Assembly: GCF_023555495.1 (NCBI RefSeq)
Contig: NZ_JALCZO010000002.1
Span: forward strand, 558,001-622,000
Source of the DNA: Polaribacter sp. Z022
GTDB lineage: Bacteria; Bacteroidota; Bacteroidia; Flavobacteriales; Flavobacteriaceae
DNA length: 64,000 bases
Direction of reading: 5' to 3'
The notes beneath the pieces were generated by a model, which had not been told where the DNA came from, searched no databases, and saw only the letters and a list, made by a program, of their open reading frames with translations. Below, in pieces: positions 9,118 to 19,162 of this stretch. Numbering within the stretch: position 1 is the stretch's first letter; every line of letters starts with the position of its first letter. The position numbers and the translations under genes are program-made.

Positions 9118-10515
9118 TTATTTTAAACTACCAGTCATTTCTTCTGGTTTTACCCATTCATCATATTGTTCTGGAGTAACATATCCTAAACGTACAGCTT
9201 CTTCTTTTAAAGTTGTTCCATTTTGGTGAGCAGTATTAGCTATTTCTGCAGCTTTATAATATCCAATTTTAGTATTTAAAGCGGTAACAAGCATTAACGA
9301 ATTGTTTACCAATTCTGTAATTCTTACTTGATTTGGTTCTATTCCAACAGCACAATTTTCATCAAAAGATTTACAAGCATCTCCAATTAATTGAGCAGAT
9401 TGTAAAACGTTAGCAGCCATAACTGGTTTAAAAACGTTTAATTCATAATGGCCTTGAGCACCACCAACAGTAACAGCAACATCATTACCCATAACTTGTG
9501 CACAAACCATTGTCATAGCTTCACATTGAGTTGGGTTTACTTTACCAGGCATAATAGAAGAACCAGGTTCGTTTGCAGGAATAATTATTTCTCCAATTCC
9601 AGATCTTGGTCCTGAAGCCATTAAACGAATGTCATTTGCAATTTTATTTAAAGAAACTGCAATTTGTTTTAAAGCTCCATGAGTTTCTACTAAAGCATCA
9701 TGAGCTGCTAAGGCTTCAAATTTGTTTTCTGCAGTTACAAAAGGCATTTCAGTAAAATCTGCAATATATTTAGCAACTAAAACATCATAACCTGCAGGAG
9801 TGTTTAACCCTGTACCAACAGCTGTACCACCTAAAGCTAATTGAGATAAATGCTCTAAAGTGTTATTTAAAGCTTTTAAACCAAAGTTTAATTGTGCAAC
9901 ATATCCAGAAAATTCTTGACCTAATGTAAGTGGAGTAGCATCCATTAAATGGGTTCTACCAATTTTTACAACATCATTAAAAGCTTCTGATTTTGCTTTT
10001 AAAGTATCTCTTAACTGTGTAATTCCAGGAATTGTATTTTCTACAATTTTTTTATAAGCAGCAATATGCATACCTGTAGGGAATGTATCATTAGATGATT
10101 GAGATTTATTTACATCATCATTTGGTTGTATAGTTTTTTCTCCTTCACCAATTACTTTTCCTGCAATTTCATGAGCTCTGTTAGCTATAACTTCATTTAC
10201 ATTCATGTTAGATTGAGTTCCAGAACCTGTTTGCCAAATTACTAATGGAAATTGATCATCTAACTTTCCTTCTAAAATTTCATCACAAACTTGTGCAATT
10301 AAATCTCTTTTTTCTGTTGTTAAAACACCTAATTCTGCATTTGTATAAGCAGCTGCTTTTTTTAGATATGCAAAACCATAAACTATTTCTAAAGGCATAG
10401 ACCCAGATGCACCAATTTTAAAGTTGTTTCTAGAGCGTTCTGTTTGAGCACCCCAATACTTATCTGCAGGTACATTTACTTGCCCCATTGTGTCTTTTTC
10501 AATTCTGTATTTCAT
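9118..10515 (-). CDS. fumC: Class II fumarate hydratase
   Basis: Oxygen-stable TCA-cycle enzyme interconverting fumarate and malate. The 465-residue length is standard for the class. Motifs visible are [12 protein letters not shown] near the N-terminus, [57 protein letters not shown] and the fumarase/aspartase signature [16 protein letters not shown]. The last is the lid loop carrying the catalytic Ser. The C-terminus ends PEEMTGSLK. It is a single-gene unit with its own terminator; the next gene upstream on this strand is more than 400 bases away. Confidence 0.97.
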   Translation of the reverse strand: MKYRIEKDTMGQVNVPADKYWGAQTERSRNNFKIGASGSMPLEIVYGFAYLKKAAAYTNAELGVLTTEKRDLIAQVCDEILEGKLDDQFPLVIWQTGSGTQSNMNVNEVIANRAHEIAGKVIGEGEKTIQPNDDVNKSQSSNDTFPTGMHIAAYKKIVENTIPGITQLRDTLKAKSEAFNDVVKIGRTHLMDATPLTLGQEFSGYVAQLNFGLKALNNTLEHLSQLALGGTAVGTGLNTPAGYDVLVAKYIADFTEMPFVTAENKFEALAAHDALVETHGALKQIAVSLNKIANDIRLMASGPRSGIGEIIIPANEPGSSIMPGKVNPTQCEAMTMVCAQVMGNDVAVTVGGAQGHYELNVFKPVMAANVLQSAQLIGDACKSFDENCAVGIEPNQVRITELVNNSLMLVTALNTKIGYYKAAEIANTAHQNGTTLKEEAVRLGYVTPEQYDEWVKPEEMTGSLK

Positions 10516-10643
10516 GATATAATTGTGTAAATTTTTGAAGAAACAAATTTACAAAAAACTATGTTTACATAAAGTTGATATATATCATTTTTAGTTTACT
10601 AAAAAAAATATTTTTTTGATGCTTTATTTTTCAAAATAAGTAT

Positions 10644-10651
10644 TATTTTTG
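10644..10651 (+). promoter_or_regulatory. -7 element TATTTTTG before the small membrane protein gene
   Basis: TATTTTTG matches TAnnTTTG and lies 25 bases before the ATG at 10677. A TTTG lies at 10615-10618, giving a 25-base spacer, longer than the usual 17-23, so only the -7 part is persuasive. Confidence 0.4.
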
Positions 10652-10676
10652 CAATATAATTTTTCAATATATACAA

Positions 10677-10850
10677 ATGTTAGATTTTTCAGAATTTTCA
10701 GGATTAGTTTTATTTATGTTTATTTTTACAGCTGGATTTTGGTTGTTAATATTCTTATTAACATTTGTAGTTCCTTATTGGATTGGTGGAACTATTTGGG
10801 AAAATATGAAATTAAAAAAAGAAGCAAGAAAAGCTGCTGAAGGTAAGTAG
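10677..10850 (+). CDS. Small single-span membrane protein, 57 residues
   Basis: I prefer this frame to an overlapping one that opens at 10649. The protein starts MLDFSEFSGLVLFMF, has one long hydrophobic segment (about residues 9-33, perhaps a tight hairpin), then PYWIGGTIWENM and a strongly basic amphipathic tail (KLKKEARKAAEGK). The composition (hydrophobic core then Lys/Arg/Ala tail) is what a real small inner-membrane protein shows, whereas the overlapping frame has scattered Cys and Trp. A -7 element lies 25 bases before the start and a strong terminator follows 20 bases after the stop. No family is recognised and no function is proposed. Confidence 0.7.
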   Translation: MLDFSEFSGLVLFMFIFTAGFWLLIFLLTFVVPYWIGGTIWENMKLKKEARKAAEGK

Positions 10851-10870
10851 TTTTAAAAATATATTTTTAT

Positions 10871-10907
10871 AAAAAACTCGTTCAATAGTATTGAACGAGT
10901 TTTTTTG
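10871..10907. terminator. Strong bidirectional terminator
   Basis: Perfect 16-bp stem, AAAAAACTCGTTCAAT against its complement, with a 3-base loop (AGT), followed by T7 on the plus strand and a T run on the minus strand. It ends the small membrane protein gene. Confidence 0.9.
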
Positions 10908-10922
10908 TGAGTTTGATTGGAT

Positions 10923-10998
10923 GCGTTAGGGATTGTAATGGAAATCCTTTTGTGAAGAATGAACAAAAGATTGTATTGAAAAGCCCGTTTAAACGCCC
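10923..10998 (-). repeat. Dispersed repeat family 1, copy A (divergent)
   Basis: About 76 bases lying between GCGTTAGG and an inverted ACGCCC end. Inner arms are GGATTGTAATGGAAATCC and AAAAGATTGTATTGAAAAGC around a small TTTTGT/ACAAAAG stem. The architecture matches copies at 13933, 38338 and 48192: outer GCGTTA-like ends, a GATTGAAATGGCATCC-type arm, a hairpin, and an AAAAGATATAATGGAAAGC-type arm. I recall very similar intergenic repeats in other flavobacteria. No coding potential. Confidence 0.65.
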
Positions 10999-11012
10999 AA
11001 ATTATTTAAGGT

Positions 11013-13475
11013 TTAAAAATCTCCATCTCCACCTGTATCTTCTCTAGGACCTGTATTTCTCTTTCTTTGATTTTTCTTTTGGTTAAATCTATATGAAAAG
11101 TTTAAAGATACTTGACGTATTCTTCTTTGAAATGTTTGATCTGTAATATTTGTAGGGTTTTCTCTACTTGGAGCATAGCTTAAAACTTGATATTTTCTAG
11201 AATTAAATACATCACTTACATTTAAAACAAGTGTTGCTTTGTCTTTTAAAATATCTTTACTGAATGCTAAATTTGCAGATAAAATTCCTTTTACATCACT
11301 TTGAGCATCGCTTTTTGGACCTCTATAAAATATTCTAGTTTGAGATTGAATATCCCAAGGAAGTGTAATTTTAGCATCGAAACGTGTAAACCAAGAATTG
11401 TTTTTAGTGTCAAAATTTTGAGTAATTGGAGTTACTACATTTGTTGTTGGATCTGTTACATTATAAGTGTACTCTCCTTGTGTTTCAAACTGATAAAAAT
11501 TAAAGCTTCCAGAAAAACGAACTTTTCTGCTTACATTATAATTTGCAGTAAATTCAAATCCAGATCTGTCTTCTGATGATAAATTAATGGGTTGTCTTAC
11601 TAAAATGTTAGTTTCTTTTCCATTAACTAATCTTACTTCTTGACTATTAACTCTTGCAATATTATTTGTTGAATGTTGGTAGTAAATTGAAGAGTTTAAT
11701 GTGAATTTGCCCCATTTATTTAAATACCCTAAATCGAATGAATTTGTATAAGTAGGGTCTAAATCTACGTTTCCTTTAGATATTATAGTTTCACTAGTTC
11801 TATTTTCAAAAGGATTTAGATATCTAGAACGTGGTCTTCTTAATCTTTTACTGTATCCTAATGTAAAGCTTTGATCTTCTGTTAGTTCGTAGCCAAAATT
11901 TACTGTTGGAAATAGGTTTGTATATTTTTTTGTGTAATCTTCATTTGTATTTAATAGCTTAATATCTATATCAGTAATTTCTGTTCTTAAACCTAAAAGG
12001 TATGAAAACTTGTTAATTTTACTTCCAAATTGAGTGTAAAATGCATTTACATTTTGAGTAAATTCTAGGTTGTTAGATGGGTTGTATCTTGGGTCTAAAT
12101 TTGCTGCAATTACTAAATAATCTGAAGTTAAATCTTCGAAATTACCACGATAACCAGCTTCAAACTGAGAGTTTTTTCCAATAGGTAATATGTAATCTGC
12201 TTGAAATAAATTTCTTAAAGAATGTTCATCTGTAGAATTTGTTTCAGGATTTATATCTATAATATCTGCATCTTCGTTTTCTTTACTAGAACTGTGTTGA
12301 AAATCTAAAGTTAATTTATGTCCGTCTTTATTAAAATTATTGGTGTAATTTAAAGAAAACTGAAACGTTTTATCAACTTCTCCTTCATCTTGAATACGAG
12401 TAGAATTGTATAAGTTAACATTAGAAGGATTATAAGAACTTATATTATTTGTAGAAATGTTATTACCATTAGTATCTCTTAAAAAAACAGTACCAGTAAT
12501 AGAACTTTTTTTATTTAAAAAATATTCTAACCCAAAACTTCCGTTAAAACCTTTTCTAAATCTATCATTATCTCTATTTTCAATTCTAGTACTATCAATT
12601 ATACCATTAGATAAATAAGTAACATCAGAGTTCCAAACTCCTGGGCCACCTCTGTCACTATATCCAAAATTAGAGAAAATGTTTACTTTTTTGGTTCTTA
12701 AGTTTAAGTTTACAGCTCCTTGATAGTTTTTAGGATCACCAACTGTTACATTAACAGAACCATTAAAACCAGATGCTTTTCCTTTTCTTAAAATAATGTT
12801 TAAAATACCTGCAGTTCCTTCAGAATCATATCTTGCAGATGGAGAAGTAATTACTTCAACTCTTTCAATAGCATCAGAAGGTAATTGTCTTAAAGCGTCT
12901 GTACCAGACAAACCAACTAAAGCAGATGGTTTTCCATCTATTAATATACGTACATTTTCGCTTCCACGTAAACTTACAGTTCCTTCAGCATCTACATCTA
13001 CAGAAGGTACATTATCTAAAACATCAGATGCTGTACCACCTTTAACAGTCATATCTTTACCTACATTGTAAATCTTTTTATCTAATCTAATATCTACTGT
13101 AGATTTTTCTGCAATAACTACAACTTCATCTAAACTACTAGCATCTTCTTCTAGTTTTATAGTTCCTAAATTTTTATTTGATGTAATACTTTGAGTAGGA
13201 AGTTTTATAGTTTTAAAAGAAATAAATTCTACACTAATTTCATAATTACCTTTTTGAATTTGTAAACTAAATGTACCTTTTTCATTGGTAATACCTCCAG
13301 ATATTTTTTGGGTTTTGGTGTTTTTTAGAACAATTGTTGCATATTCTAAAGGTTGATTGGTTTTAGCATCTACTACCTTTCCAGAAATAGTAATTCCTGG
13401 TTTATTACCAGGTTTTTGAGCTAGTAAAAAAGTTGATGTTAAAAAACAAAATAATAATAGTGTAATTTTCTTCAT
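11013..13475 (-). CDS. TonB-dependent-receptor-like outer membrane beta-barrel protein
   Basis: An 820-residue outer-membrane receptor. A signal peptide (cleavage near LLAQ) is followed by a carboxypeptidase-regulatory-like domain (ITISGKVVDAKTNQPLEYATI, about residues 28-105). Next comes a plug domain (DVLDNVPSVDVDAEGTVSLRG, ILIDGKP, PSDAIERVEVITSPSARYDSEGTAGILNIILRKG). A barrel rich in aromatic and Asn residues follows, of the OMP_b-brl_3 type, ending in VSLNFSYRFNQKKN and a charged Gly/Asp tail. No SusD partner or TonB box lies beside it, so it is not a classical polysaccharide locus. Ligand unknown. The gene is monocistronic, with repeat copy A just after its stop. Confidence 0.88.
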   Translation of the reverse strand: MKKITLLLFCFLTSTFLLAQKPGNKPGITISGKVVDAKTNQPLEYATIVLKNTKTQKISGGITNEKGTFSLQIQKGNYEISVEFISFKTIKLPTQSITSNKNLGTIKLEEDASSLDEVVVIAEKSTVDIRLDKKIYNVGKDMTVKGGTASDVLDNVPSVDVDAEGTVSLRGSENVRILIDGKPSALVGLSGTDALRQLPSDAIERVEVITSPSARYDSEGTAGILNIILRKGKASGFNGSVNVTVGDPKNYQGAVNLNLRTKKVNIFSNFGYSDRGGPGVWNSDVTYLSNGIIDSTRIENRDNDRFRKGFNGSFGLEYFLNKKSSITGTVFLRDTNGNNISTNNISSYNPSNVNLYNSTRIQDEGEVDKTFQFSLNYTNNFNKDGHKLTLDFQHSSSKENEDADIIDINPETNSTDEHSLRNLFQADYILPIGKNSQFEAGYRGNFEDLTSDYLVIAANLDPRYNPSNNLEFTQNVNAFYTQFGSKINKFSYLLGLRTEITDIDIKLLNTNEDYTKKYTNLFPTVNFGYELTEDQSFTLGYSKRLRRPRSRYLNPFENRTSETIISKGNVDLDPTYTNSFDLGYLNKWGKFTLNSSIYYQHSTNNIARVNSQEVRLVNGKETNILVRQPINLSSEDRSGFEFTANYNVSRKVRFSGSFNFYQFETQGEYTYNVTDPTTNVVTPITQNFDTKNNSWFTRFDAKITLPWDIQSQTRIFYRGPKSDAQSDVKGILSANLAFSKDILKDKATLVLNVSDVFNSRKYQVLSYAPSRENPTNITDQTFQRRIRQVSLNFSYRFNQKKNQRKRNTGPREDTGGDGDF

Positions 13476-13571
13476 GCTGTCTTTGAATGGTTATTCAATT
13501 AAGACTGCAAATTTCTTGTTAAGTTTAAGAAGGATTAGTTAAATAAAAGTTAAAGAAAAAAAGATTTTTTT

Positions 13572-13913
13572 TTAAATAATAGTTGCTATATTTTCTGGAG
13601 GTCTTCCTATAACAGCTTTTTTGTTGTTAATTACAATTGGTCTTTCAATTAATTTAGGATTCTCAATCATAATTTTAACAATTTCTGAATCAGATAATTC
13701 TTTTCCTTTAAACTCTTCTTTCCAAATTTTTTCTGTTTTTCTAACCAATTGAATAGGAGAGATGCCTAACATTTTAATAATTTCTAAAAGCTCTTTTTCT
13801 GTTGGAACTTCTTCTAAATATTTAACAATTTCGAATTCTTTTTTAGATGCTTCTAAAATTGCAACTCCTTGTCTAGATTTAGAACAACGTGGATTGTGGT
13901 ATATTTTTATCAT
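13572..13913 (-). CDS. arsC: ArsC-family thioredoxin-fold reductase
   Basis: 113 residues, the usual ArsC length. It has the catalytic N-terminal motif HNPRCSKSRQG (Cys10), the mid-region KYLEEVPTEKELLEII, and the C-terminal ERPIVINNKKAVIGRPPENI in which the arginines that bind arsenate are found. The family reduces arsenate using glutaredoxin. Many chromosomal copies outside ars operons, as here, are uncharacterised, so the true substrate is open. It lies between the receptor gene and prfB on the same strand, with a dispersed repeat separating it from prfB. Confidence 0.85.
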   Translation of the reverse strand: MIKIYHNPRCSKSRQGVAILEASKKEFEIVKYLEEVPTEKELLEIIKMLGISPIQLVRKTEKIWKEEFKGKELSDSEIVKIMIENPKLIERPIVINNKKAVIGRPPENIATII

Positions 13914-13932
13914 TTTTAATATTATTTATTTG

Positions 13933-14005
13933 TAGCTATTTCCTGCTTTTCATTATATCTTTTTTAAAGAAAAATTAAAAAAGGATGCCATTTCAATCAG
14001 GGCTA
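13933..14005 (+). repeat. Dispersed repeat family 1, copy B
   Basis: About 73 bases bounded by TAGC at one end and GGCTA at the other. Plus-strand arms CATTATATCTTTTTT and AAAAAAGGATGCCATTTC flank a short AT hairpin. On the minus strand the core reads GATTGAAATGGCATCC, identical to copy D at 48192. It lies between prfB and arsC. Confidence 0.8.
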
Positions 14006-14024
14006 AACTTATTTGCAAACTAAT

Positions 14025-15116
14025 TTATTTTTTTTGACCATTCAACATTAAATAAGATTTTAAAAAAGGGTTAAGATCTCCATTCATAACAGCATCTACA
14101 TTACCTGTTTCATGGGCAGTTCTAACATCTTTTACCAATTTATAAGGATGCATCACATAATTTCTAATTTGACTTCCCCATTCATTTTTTAATTTACTTG
14201 CTTCAATATCATCTCTTGCAGCTTGTTGTTTTTGTAACTCAATTTCATACAATTGAGATTTTAACATTTTCATTGCTGTAGCTCTATTATCATGTTGAGA
14301 ACGAGAATTAGAACAAGAAATTTGTATTCCTGTAGGCTTATGAGTTAACTGAACTTTTGTTTCTACTTTATTTACATTTTGTCCACCAGCACCACTAGAT
14401 CTAGCAGTTACAATTTCAATATCTGCAGGATTTACATCTATTTCAATAGAATCGTCTGCTACAGGAAAAACATAAACAGAACCAAAAGTTGTATGACGTT
14501 TAGCATTAGAATCGAAAGGTGAAATACGCACCAATCTATGCACACCATTTTCTCCTTTTAACCATCCAAAAGCATAATCGCCATCAATTTCTATTGTAAT
14601 TGTTTTAATTCCAACAACATCTCCTGCTTGATAATTAAGAGTTTTAAGTTTAAAACCTTGTTTTTCTGCCCACATTGTGTACATTCTAGAAAGCATTTCT
14701 ACCCAATCACAACTTTCTGTACCTCCAGCACCTGCAGTAATTTGTATGGTTGCAGACAAAGAATCTCCTTCTTCAGAAAGCATATTTCTAAATTCTAAAT
14801 CTTCTAAAAAAGTACTTGTAATTTCAAACTGTTCAACAACCTCTGCTTCATCAACTTCACCTTCTTTATAAAATTCGTAGAGTACGTTTACATCTTCATT
14901 TAAAGTAATAGTTTTATTATAGTCTTCTACCCATTTCTTTTTAAAACGTAATTCTTTTAAGACTACTTCTGCTTCTTTAGGATTGTTCCAAAAATCTGGA
15001 TTTGCAGTTTTTTCTTCTTCATTAGCTATCTCAATTAATTTTTTATCTATTTCTAAATAAGATTTTAATTTTTCAATTCTCTTAGCAATATCTTTAAGTT
15101 GGTCTTGTGTAATCAT
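14025..15116 (-). CDS. prfB: Peptide chain release factor 2
   Basis: Recognises UAA and UGA stop codons and triggers peptide release. The 363-residue protein has the RF2 anticodon-like tripeptide SPF in [13 protein letters not shown] and the catalytic GGQ in [20 protein letters not shown]. The ATG at 15116 opens a continuous frame through the N-terminal domain. The E. coli-type programmed frameshift (in-frame TGA after a leucine codon near codon 25) is absent: the homologous stretch reads KSYLEIDKK with no stop. The metalloprotease gene diverges 86 bases away. Confidence 0.96.
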   Translation of the reverse strand: MITQDQLKDIAKRIEKLKSYLEIDKKLIEIANEEEKTANPDFWNNPKEAEVVLKELRFKKKWVEDYNKTITLNEDVNVLYEFYKEGEVDEAEVVEQFEITSTFLEDLEFRNMLSEEGDSLSATIQITAGAGGTESCDWVEMLSRMYTMWAEKQGFKLKTLNYQAGDVVGIKTITIEIDGDYAFGWLKGENGVHRLVRISPFDSNAKRHTTFGSVYVFPVADDSIEIDVNPADIEIVTARSSGAGGQNVNKVETKVQLTHKPTGIQISCSNSRSQHDNRATAMKMLKSQLYEIELQKQQAARDDIEASKLKNEWGSQIRNYVMHPYKLVKDVRTAHETGNVDAVMNGDLNPFLKSYLMLNGQKK

Positions 15117-15202
15117 AAGTTGAACAAAAATAACCGAATTTTTAATATTTTGTGTTTTAAAACCTATGCTTATTTCATAGATTTATACAAAATATAACAA
15201 TC

Positions 15203-17614
15203 ATGAAAAAATTACTACTAATTCTGTTTTTAATAGCTGTTTCATTTGATGGATTTTCACAATTCTTTTTAGAAAAATCTGGAAAAAAATTGCATAAAGG
15301 AATTACAAAATACGAAGGCTATTTTACTTTTTACTATGATGCAACAAAAGACAAAATATTTTTACAAATAGATGATGTAAACAAAGAATTTCTATATGTA
15401 CGCTCTTTATCAGAAGGAATTGGTTCTAATGATATTGGTTTAGATAGAGGGCAATTAGGAGGTGGAGTGGTAGTGTATTTTAAAAAAGCTGGTAATAAGT
15501 TATTATTAATTCAGCCAAATCAAAATTTTAGAGCAATTACCAATAACAAAGAAGAAAAACAATCTGTAAAAGAGGCTTTTGCAAAATCTGTTTTGCATGG
15601 TTTTGTTATTAAAGAAACCAAAAAAGGAAGTTATTTAATAGATGCTACTTCATTTTTTATAAGAGATGCACATGGAGTTTCTAGGTCTTTAGCCAGAAAC
15701 AAACAAGGTAGTTATAATTTAGATAAAAGTAAATCTGCTTTTAATATTGAAAGAACCAAAGCATTTCCCAAAAACGTAGAGTTTGATGTGCTTTTAACAT
15801 TTAAAGGTTCACCTAAAGGTTATAATATTAGGAGTGTAACTCCTGATGGAAGTTTGGTAACTGTTCATCAGCATCATTCTTTTGTAGAGTTACCAGATAA
15901 TAATTATAAACCAAGAAAATTCGATCCACGTTCTGGAGGTTACCCAATGTCTTATTTAGATTATGCAACACCAGTAAACCAACCAATTAAAAAGCGTTTT
16001 ATTTATAGACATCGTTTAGAAAAGAAAAATCCAAAAGCAAAAGTTTCTGAAGCAAAAGAACCAATAATCTATTATTTAGATAGAGGAACACCAGAACCAG
16101 TTCGTTCTGCATTATTAGAAGGTGGACGTTGGTGGAACCAAGCTTTTGAAGCCATAGGTTACAAAGATGCTTTTCAAATGAAAATGTTGCCAGAAGGAGC
16201 AGATCCTTTAGATATTCGTTACAATATGGTGCAGTGGGTGCATCGTTCTACAAGAGGTTGGAGTTATGGAGGAAGTATTTCTGACCCAAGAACAGGAGAA
16301 ATAATTAAAGGGCATGTTAGTTTAGGAAGTTTAAGAATTCGTCAAGATTTTTTAATTGCACAAGCATTACAAGCTCCATATAAGAATAACACTGTTAATG
16401 ATGAATTTGCACTTCAAATGGCAATTGCAAGAATCAGACAATTATCTGCTCACGAAATTGGTCATACATTAGGGTTTGCACATAATTTTGCTGCAAGCAC
16501 AAATGGTAGAGCTTCAGTAATGGATTATCCTCATCCAAAATTTAGTTTAAAGAATAATAAAATTGATTTTTCTAATGCATATGATACCAAAATTGGAGTT
16601 TGGGATAAGGTAACTGTCGCTTATTTTTATCAAGATTTTTTAAAGGATGAAGAAATTGAATTGAATAAAATTTTAGATAACGCCTTTGCAAATGGATTAA
16701 AATATTTATCAGATGCTGATGCAAGGTCTCAAGGAAGTGCAAGTATTTCTGCGCATTTATGGGATAATGGAGCTAATATTTATGATGAATTGTATAATAT
16801 TTTAAAAATCAGAAAAACTGCAATTACAAATTTTTCTTTAGATAATATTAAAACAGGTCAACCTTATTCTGTTTTAGAAGATGTATTTGTTCCTTTGTAT
16901 TTTTTACATAGATTTCAAACAGAAGCAACAGTTAAATTAATTGGTGGTTTAGAGTATAATTATGCAGTAAAAGGAGGAAACCAAACAGTTGTAAAACGAG
17001 TAGATGGTTCTATAGAAAGAATTGCTTTACAAGCAGTTTTACAAACTATTGCTGTAAATGAAATTGCAATTCCTAAAGATAAATTAAACTTATTTCCACC
17101 AAGAGCAATTGGTTATGGAAGGAGTAGAGAGTCTTTTAAAAGTGATTTAGGTGTTGAGTTTGATCCTTTTGGAGCAGTAGAAACTTCAAGTGAATTGACG
17201 TTGAATTTATTATTAAATCCTCAAAGAGCTTCAAGATTAATCTCACATAAAAGTTTAAATAAAAGGCAACTTGGTTTGGTTGAATTGATTGACGAGTTAG
17301 TTGTAAAATCTATCAAAAAAATACATAAGGATGCTTATTATCAAGAATTACAAAATGTAATAAATACTAAGGTTTTAGAACAATTATTTTATTTAGGAGC
17401 TTATAAAAATCAGTATAAACAAGTAAATGCAATTGTTTTTTATAAACTAGAAGAAATAAAATCGATTTTAAAAAATAAAAAATCGACAGGGATTCAAAAA
17501 ATATATGATATTGCAATGGTGAAAATGATTGATGATTTTATTAAAAAACCATCATCATTTAAAAAATCTAAAGCACCTCAGATTCCTGATGGTTCTCCAA
17601 TAGGATCTCATTAA
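15203..17614 (+). CDS. Exported zinc-dependent metalloprotease (DUF5117/DUF5118 family)
   Basis: 803 residues with an N-terminal signal peptide (MKKLLLILFLIAVSFDGFSQ). The first 220 residues fit the DUF5118/DUF5117 domains found in Bacteroidota proteases (GYFTFYYDATKDKIFLQ, FLYVRSLSEGIGSNDIGLDRGQ). The catalytic region holds the metzincin-like zinc motif AHEIGHTLGFAHNF at about residues 416-429, with three His ligands and the Glu base, and a downstream SVMDYPHPK segment resembling a Met-turn. It probably acts in the periplasm or outer membrane; substrate unknown. Threonine aldolase follows after 14 bases, so co-transcription is likely though functionally unexplained. Confidence 0.87.
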   Translation: MKKLLLILFLIAVSFDGFSQFFLEKSGKKLHKGITKYEGYFTFYYDATKDKIFLQIDDVNKEFLYVRSLSEGIGSNDIGLDRGQLGGGVVVYFKKAGNKLLLIQPNQNFRAITNNKEEKQSVKEAFAKSVLHGFVIKETKKGSYLIDATSFFIRDAHGVSRSLARNKQGSYNLDKSKSAFNIERTKAFPKNVEFDVLLTFKGSPKGYNIRSVTPDGSLVTVHQHHSFVELPDNNYKPRKFDPRSGGYPMSYLDYATPVNQPIKKRFIYRHRLEKKNPKAKVSEAKEPIIYYLDRGTPEPVRSALLEGGRWWNQAFEAIGYKDAFQMKMLPEGADPLDIRYNMVQWVHRSTRGWSYGGSISDPRTGEIIKGHVSLGSLRIRQDFLIAQALQAPYKNNTVNDEFALQMAIARIRQLSAHEIGHTLGFAHNFAASTNGRASVMDYPHPKFSLKNNKIDFSNAYDTKIGVWDKVTVAYFYQDFLKDEEIELNKILDNAFANGLKYLSDADARSQGSASISAHLWDNGANIYDELYNILKIRKTAITNFSLDNIKTGQPYSVLEDVFVPLYFLHRFQTEATVKLIGGLEYNYAVKGGNQTVVKRVDGSIERIALQAVLQTIAVNEIAIPKDKLNLFPPRAIGYGRSRESFKSDLGVEFDPFGAVETSSELTLNLLLNPQRASRLISHKSLNKRQLGLVELIDELVVKSIKKIHKDAYYQELQNVINTKVLEQLFYLGAYKNQYKQVNAIVFYKLEEIKSILKNKKSTGIQKIYDIAMVKMIDDFIKKPSSFKKSKAPQIPDGSPIGSH

Positions 17615-17628
17615 AAAAAGAAATAAAC

Positions 17629-18648
17629 ATGATAATTGACTTAATCTCAGATACAGTAACAAAACCAACAAAAGGAATGTTGGATGCAATGATGAATGCA
17701 AAAGTAGGAGATGATGTTTTTAAAATGGACCCTACAACAACAGAACTGCAAGAAAAAGCAGCAAAAATGTTTGGTATGGAAGATGCTTTATTTTTTCCTT
17801 CAGGAACCATGGCAAATCAAACTGCTATTAAATTGCATACACAACCAGGAGATAAATTAATTTGTGACAAATTTGCTCACGTTTATAATTATGAAGGAGG
17901 AGGAGCTGCTTTTAATGCAGGTGTAACCTGTAAATTAATTGATGGTAATAGAGGTATGTTTACTACAGAACAGTTAGAAGAAGCTATTGCTGGTAGAAAT
18001 GATATTCATGTACCTTTTACTAGTTTAGTTTGTATAGAAAATACTACAAATAAAGGAGGTGGAGCTTGTTGGGATTTTTCAGAATTAGAAAAACTACAAA
18101 AAATTGCGAAAGAAAATAACTTAGCATTTCATTTAGATGGAGCTCGTTTATTTAATGCTTTAGTAGCAAAAAATGAATCTCCAAAACAATATGGATCTTT
18201 GTTTGATACTATTTCTATCTGTTTATCTAAAGGTTTGGGAGCTCCAATAGGATCTATTTTATTAGGATCTAAAGAGCATATTGCAAAGGCTTTAAGGATT
18301 AGAAAATTATTTGGAGGAGCAATGAGGCAAGTTGGATATTTAGCTTCAGCAGGAATTTATGCTTTAGATAAACATGTAGAAAGATTAGCAGAAGATCATT
18401 TAAAAGCTAAAGAAATTGGTGCTGTTTTAGAATCGCTACCTTATGTAACTAAAATTGAACCTATAGAAACAAACATTGTAATTTTTTATGTTGATGAGAA
18501 AATAGGTGATTCTAATTTTATAAAAAAAATGGAAGAAAAAAATATTTTACTAACACCTATGGGAGAAGGTAAAATAAGAATTGTTACACATTTAGATTAT
18601 ACAAATGAAATGCATGAAGTGTTATTAAAAGAATTGAAAAACTTTTAA
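17629..18648 (+). CDS. ltaE: Low-specificity L-threonine aldolase
   Basis: PLP enzyme splitting L-threonine or allo-threonine into glycine and acetaldehyde. The 339-residue protein starts MIIDLISDTVTKPTKGMLDAM, as the family does, and includes FFPSGTMANQTAIKLHT, the cofactor region HLDGARLFNA (Asp binding the PLP ring nitrogen), and SICLSKGLGAPIGS with the Schiff-base Lys. Length is typical. Its last 4 bases overlap the end of the convergent outer-membrane protein gene. It is probably translated from the same message as the metalloprotease. Confidence 0.93.
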   Translation: MIIDLISDTVTKPTKGMLDAMMNAKVGDDVFKMDPTTTELQEKAAKMFGMEDALFFPSGTMANQTAIKLHTQPGDKLICDKFAHVYNYEGGGAAFNAGVTCKLIDGNRGMFTTEQLEEAIAGRNDIHVPFTSLVCIENTTNKGGGACWDFSELEKLQKIAKENNLAFHLDGARLFNALVAKNESPKQYGSLFDTISICLSKGLGAPIGSILLGSKEHIAKALRIRKLFGGAMRQVGYLASAGIYALDKHVERLAEDHLKAKEIGAVLESLPYVTKIEPIETNIVIFYVDEKIGDSNFIKKMEEKNILLTPMGEGKIRIVTHLDYTNEMHEVLLKELKNF

Positions 18649-19154
18649 AAATAGAATCTTACAATTGGTGAAAAAGCAGATGCATAAACACTTTTATTTT
18701 CATCATAAAGTACATCGTATCTAAAACCAAAAGCAAATCTACCTTTGTTATATGCAGCTCCTAAATATAAAGCAGGAAAATTAGTTGAGTTTGTATTTCC
18801 AAAACTATTTTTTTGTTTTGCAAAAGATTGCTCGAATTCACCTGAAAGTTGAATCCCTATTTTAGGTATTTGGTATAAAGAAATAATACTACCTCCATAA
18901 ACATTTGTAGTAACAGAACCTATTTCATTATAAATATAATTAACACCTGCACCTAAAGAAAAGCCATTATCAAAATCATAAATAGCACTTGGAGCAATAC
19001 CAATGGTAGTTTGTGAACCAAAACTCATGCTAAAACCACCTCCATATCTTACATGTTCCCAAAAATCTGATTTTTCTTCGTTTGAAATCTTTTTTTGTTG
19101 AGAAACTATAGTTAATGAAAAACTTAAAAATAATAGAAGAATATATTTTTTCAT
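18645..19154 (-). CDS. Exported outer-membrane beta-barrel protein
   Basis: 169 residues with a signal peptide (MKKYILLLFLSFSLTIVSQ). Alternating amphipathic strands are rich in Gly, Tyr and Phe (YGGGFSMSFGSQ, GFSLGAGVNYIY, ALYLGAAYNKGRFAFGFRYDVLY) and the protein ends SPIVRFYF, the terminal aromatic expected of an outer-membrane barrel. Size fits an 8-strand barrel. It is the third gene of the unit beginning with the ECF sigma factor at 20275, 8 bases after the membrane protein gene. Function unknown; a role as target or reporter of the sigma factor is inference. Confidence 0.75.
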   Translation of the reverse strand: MKKYILLLFLSFSLTIVSQQKKISNEEKSDFWEHVRYGGGFSMSFGSQTTIGIAPSAIYDFDNGFSLGAGVNYIYNEIGSVTTNVYGGSIISLYQIPKIGIQLSGEFEQSFAKQKNSFGNTNSTNFPALYLGAAYNKGRFAFGFRYDVLYDENKSVYASAFSPIVRFYF

Positions 19155-19162
19155 GATACAGC

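Noticed and set aside
10649..10840. Overlapping 63-residue reading frame in the gap after fumC
   Set aside because: Its sequence has scattered Cys, Trp and Tyr with no pattern, whereas the frame from 10677 gives a proper hydrophobic segment and basic tail ending just before a terminator.
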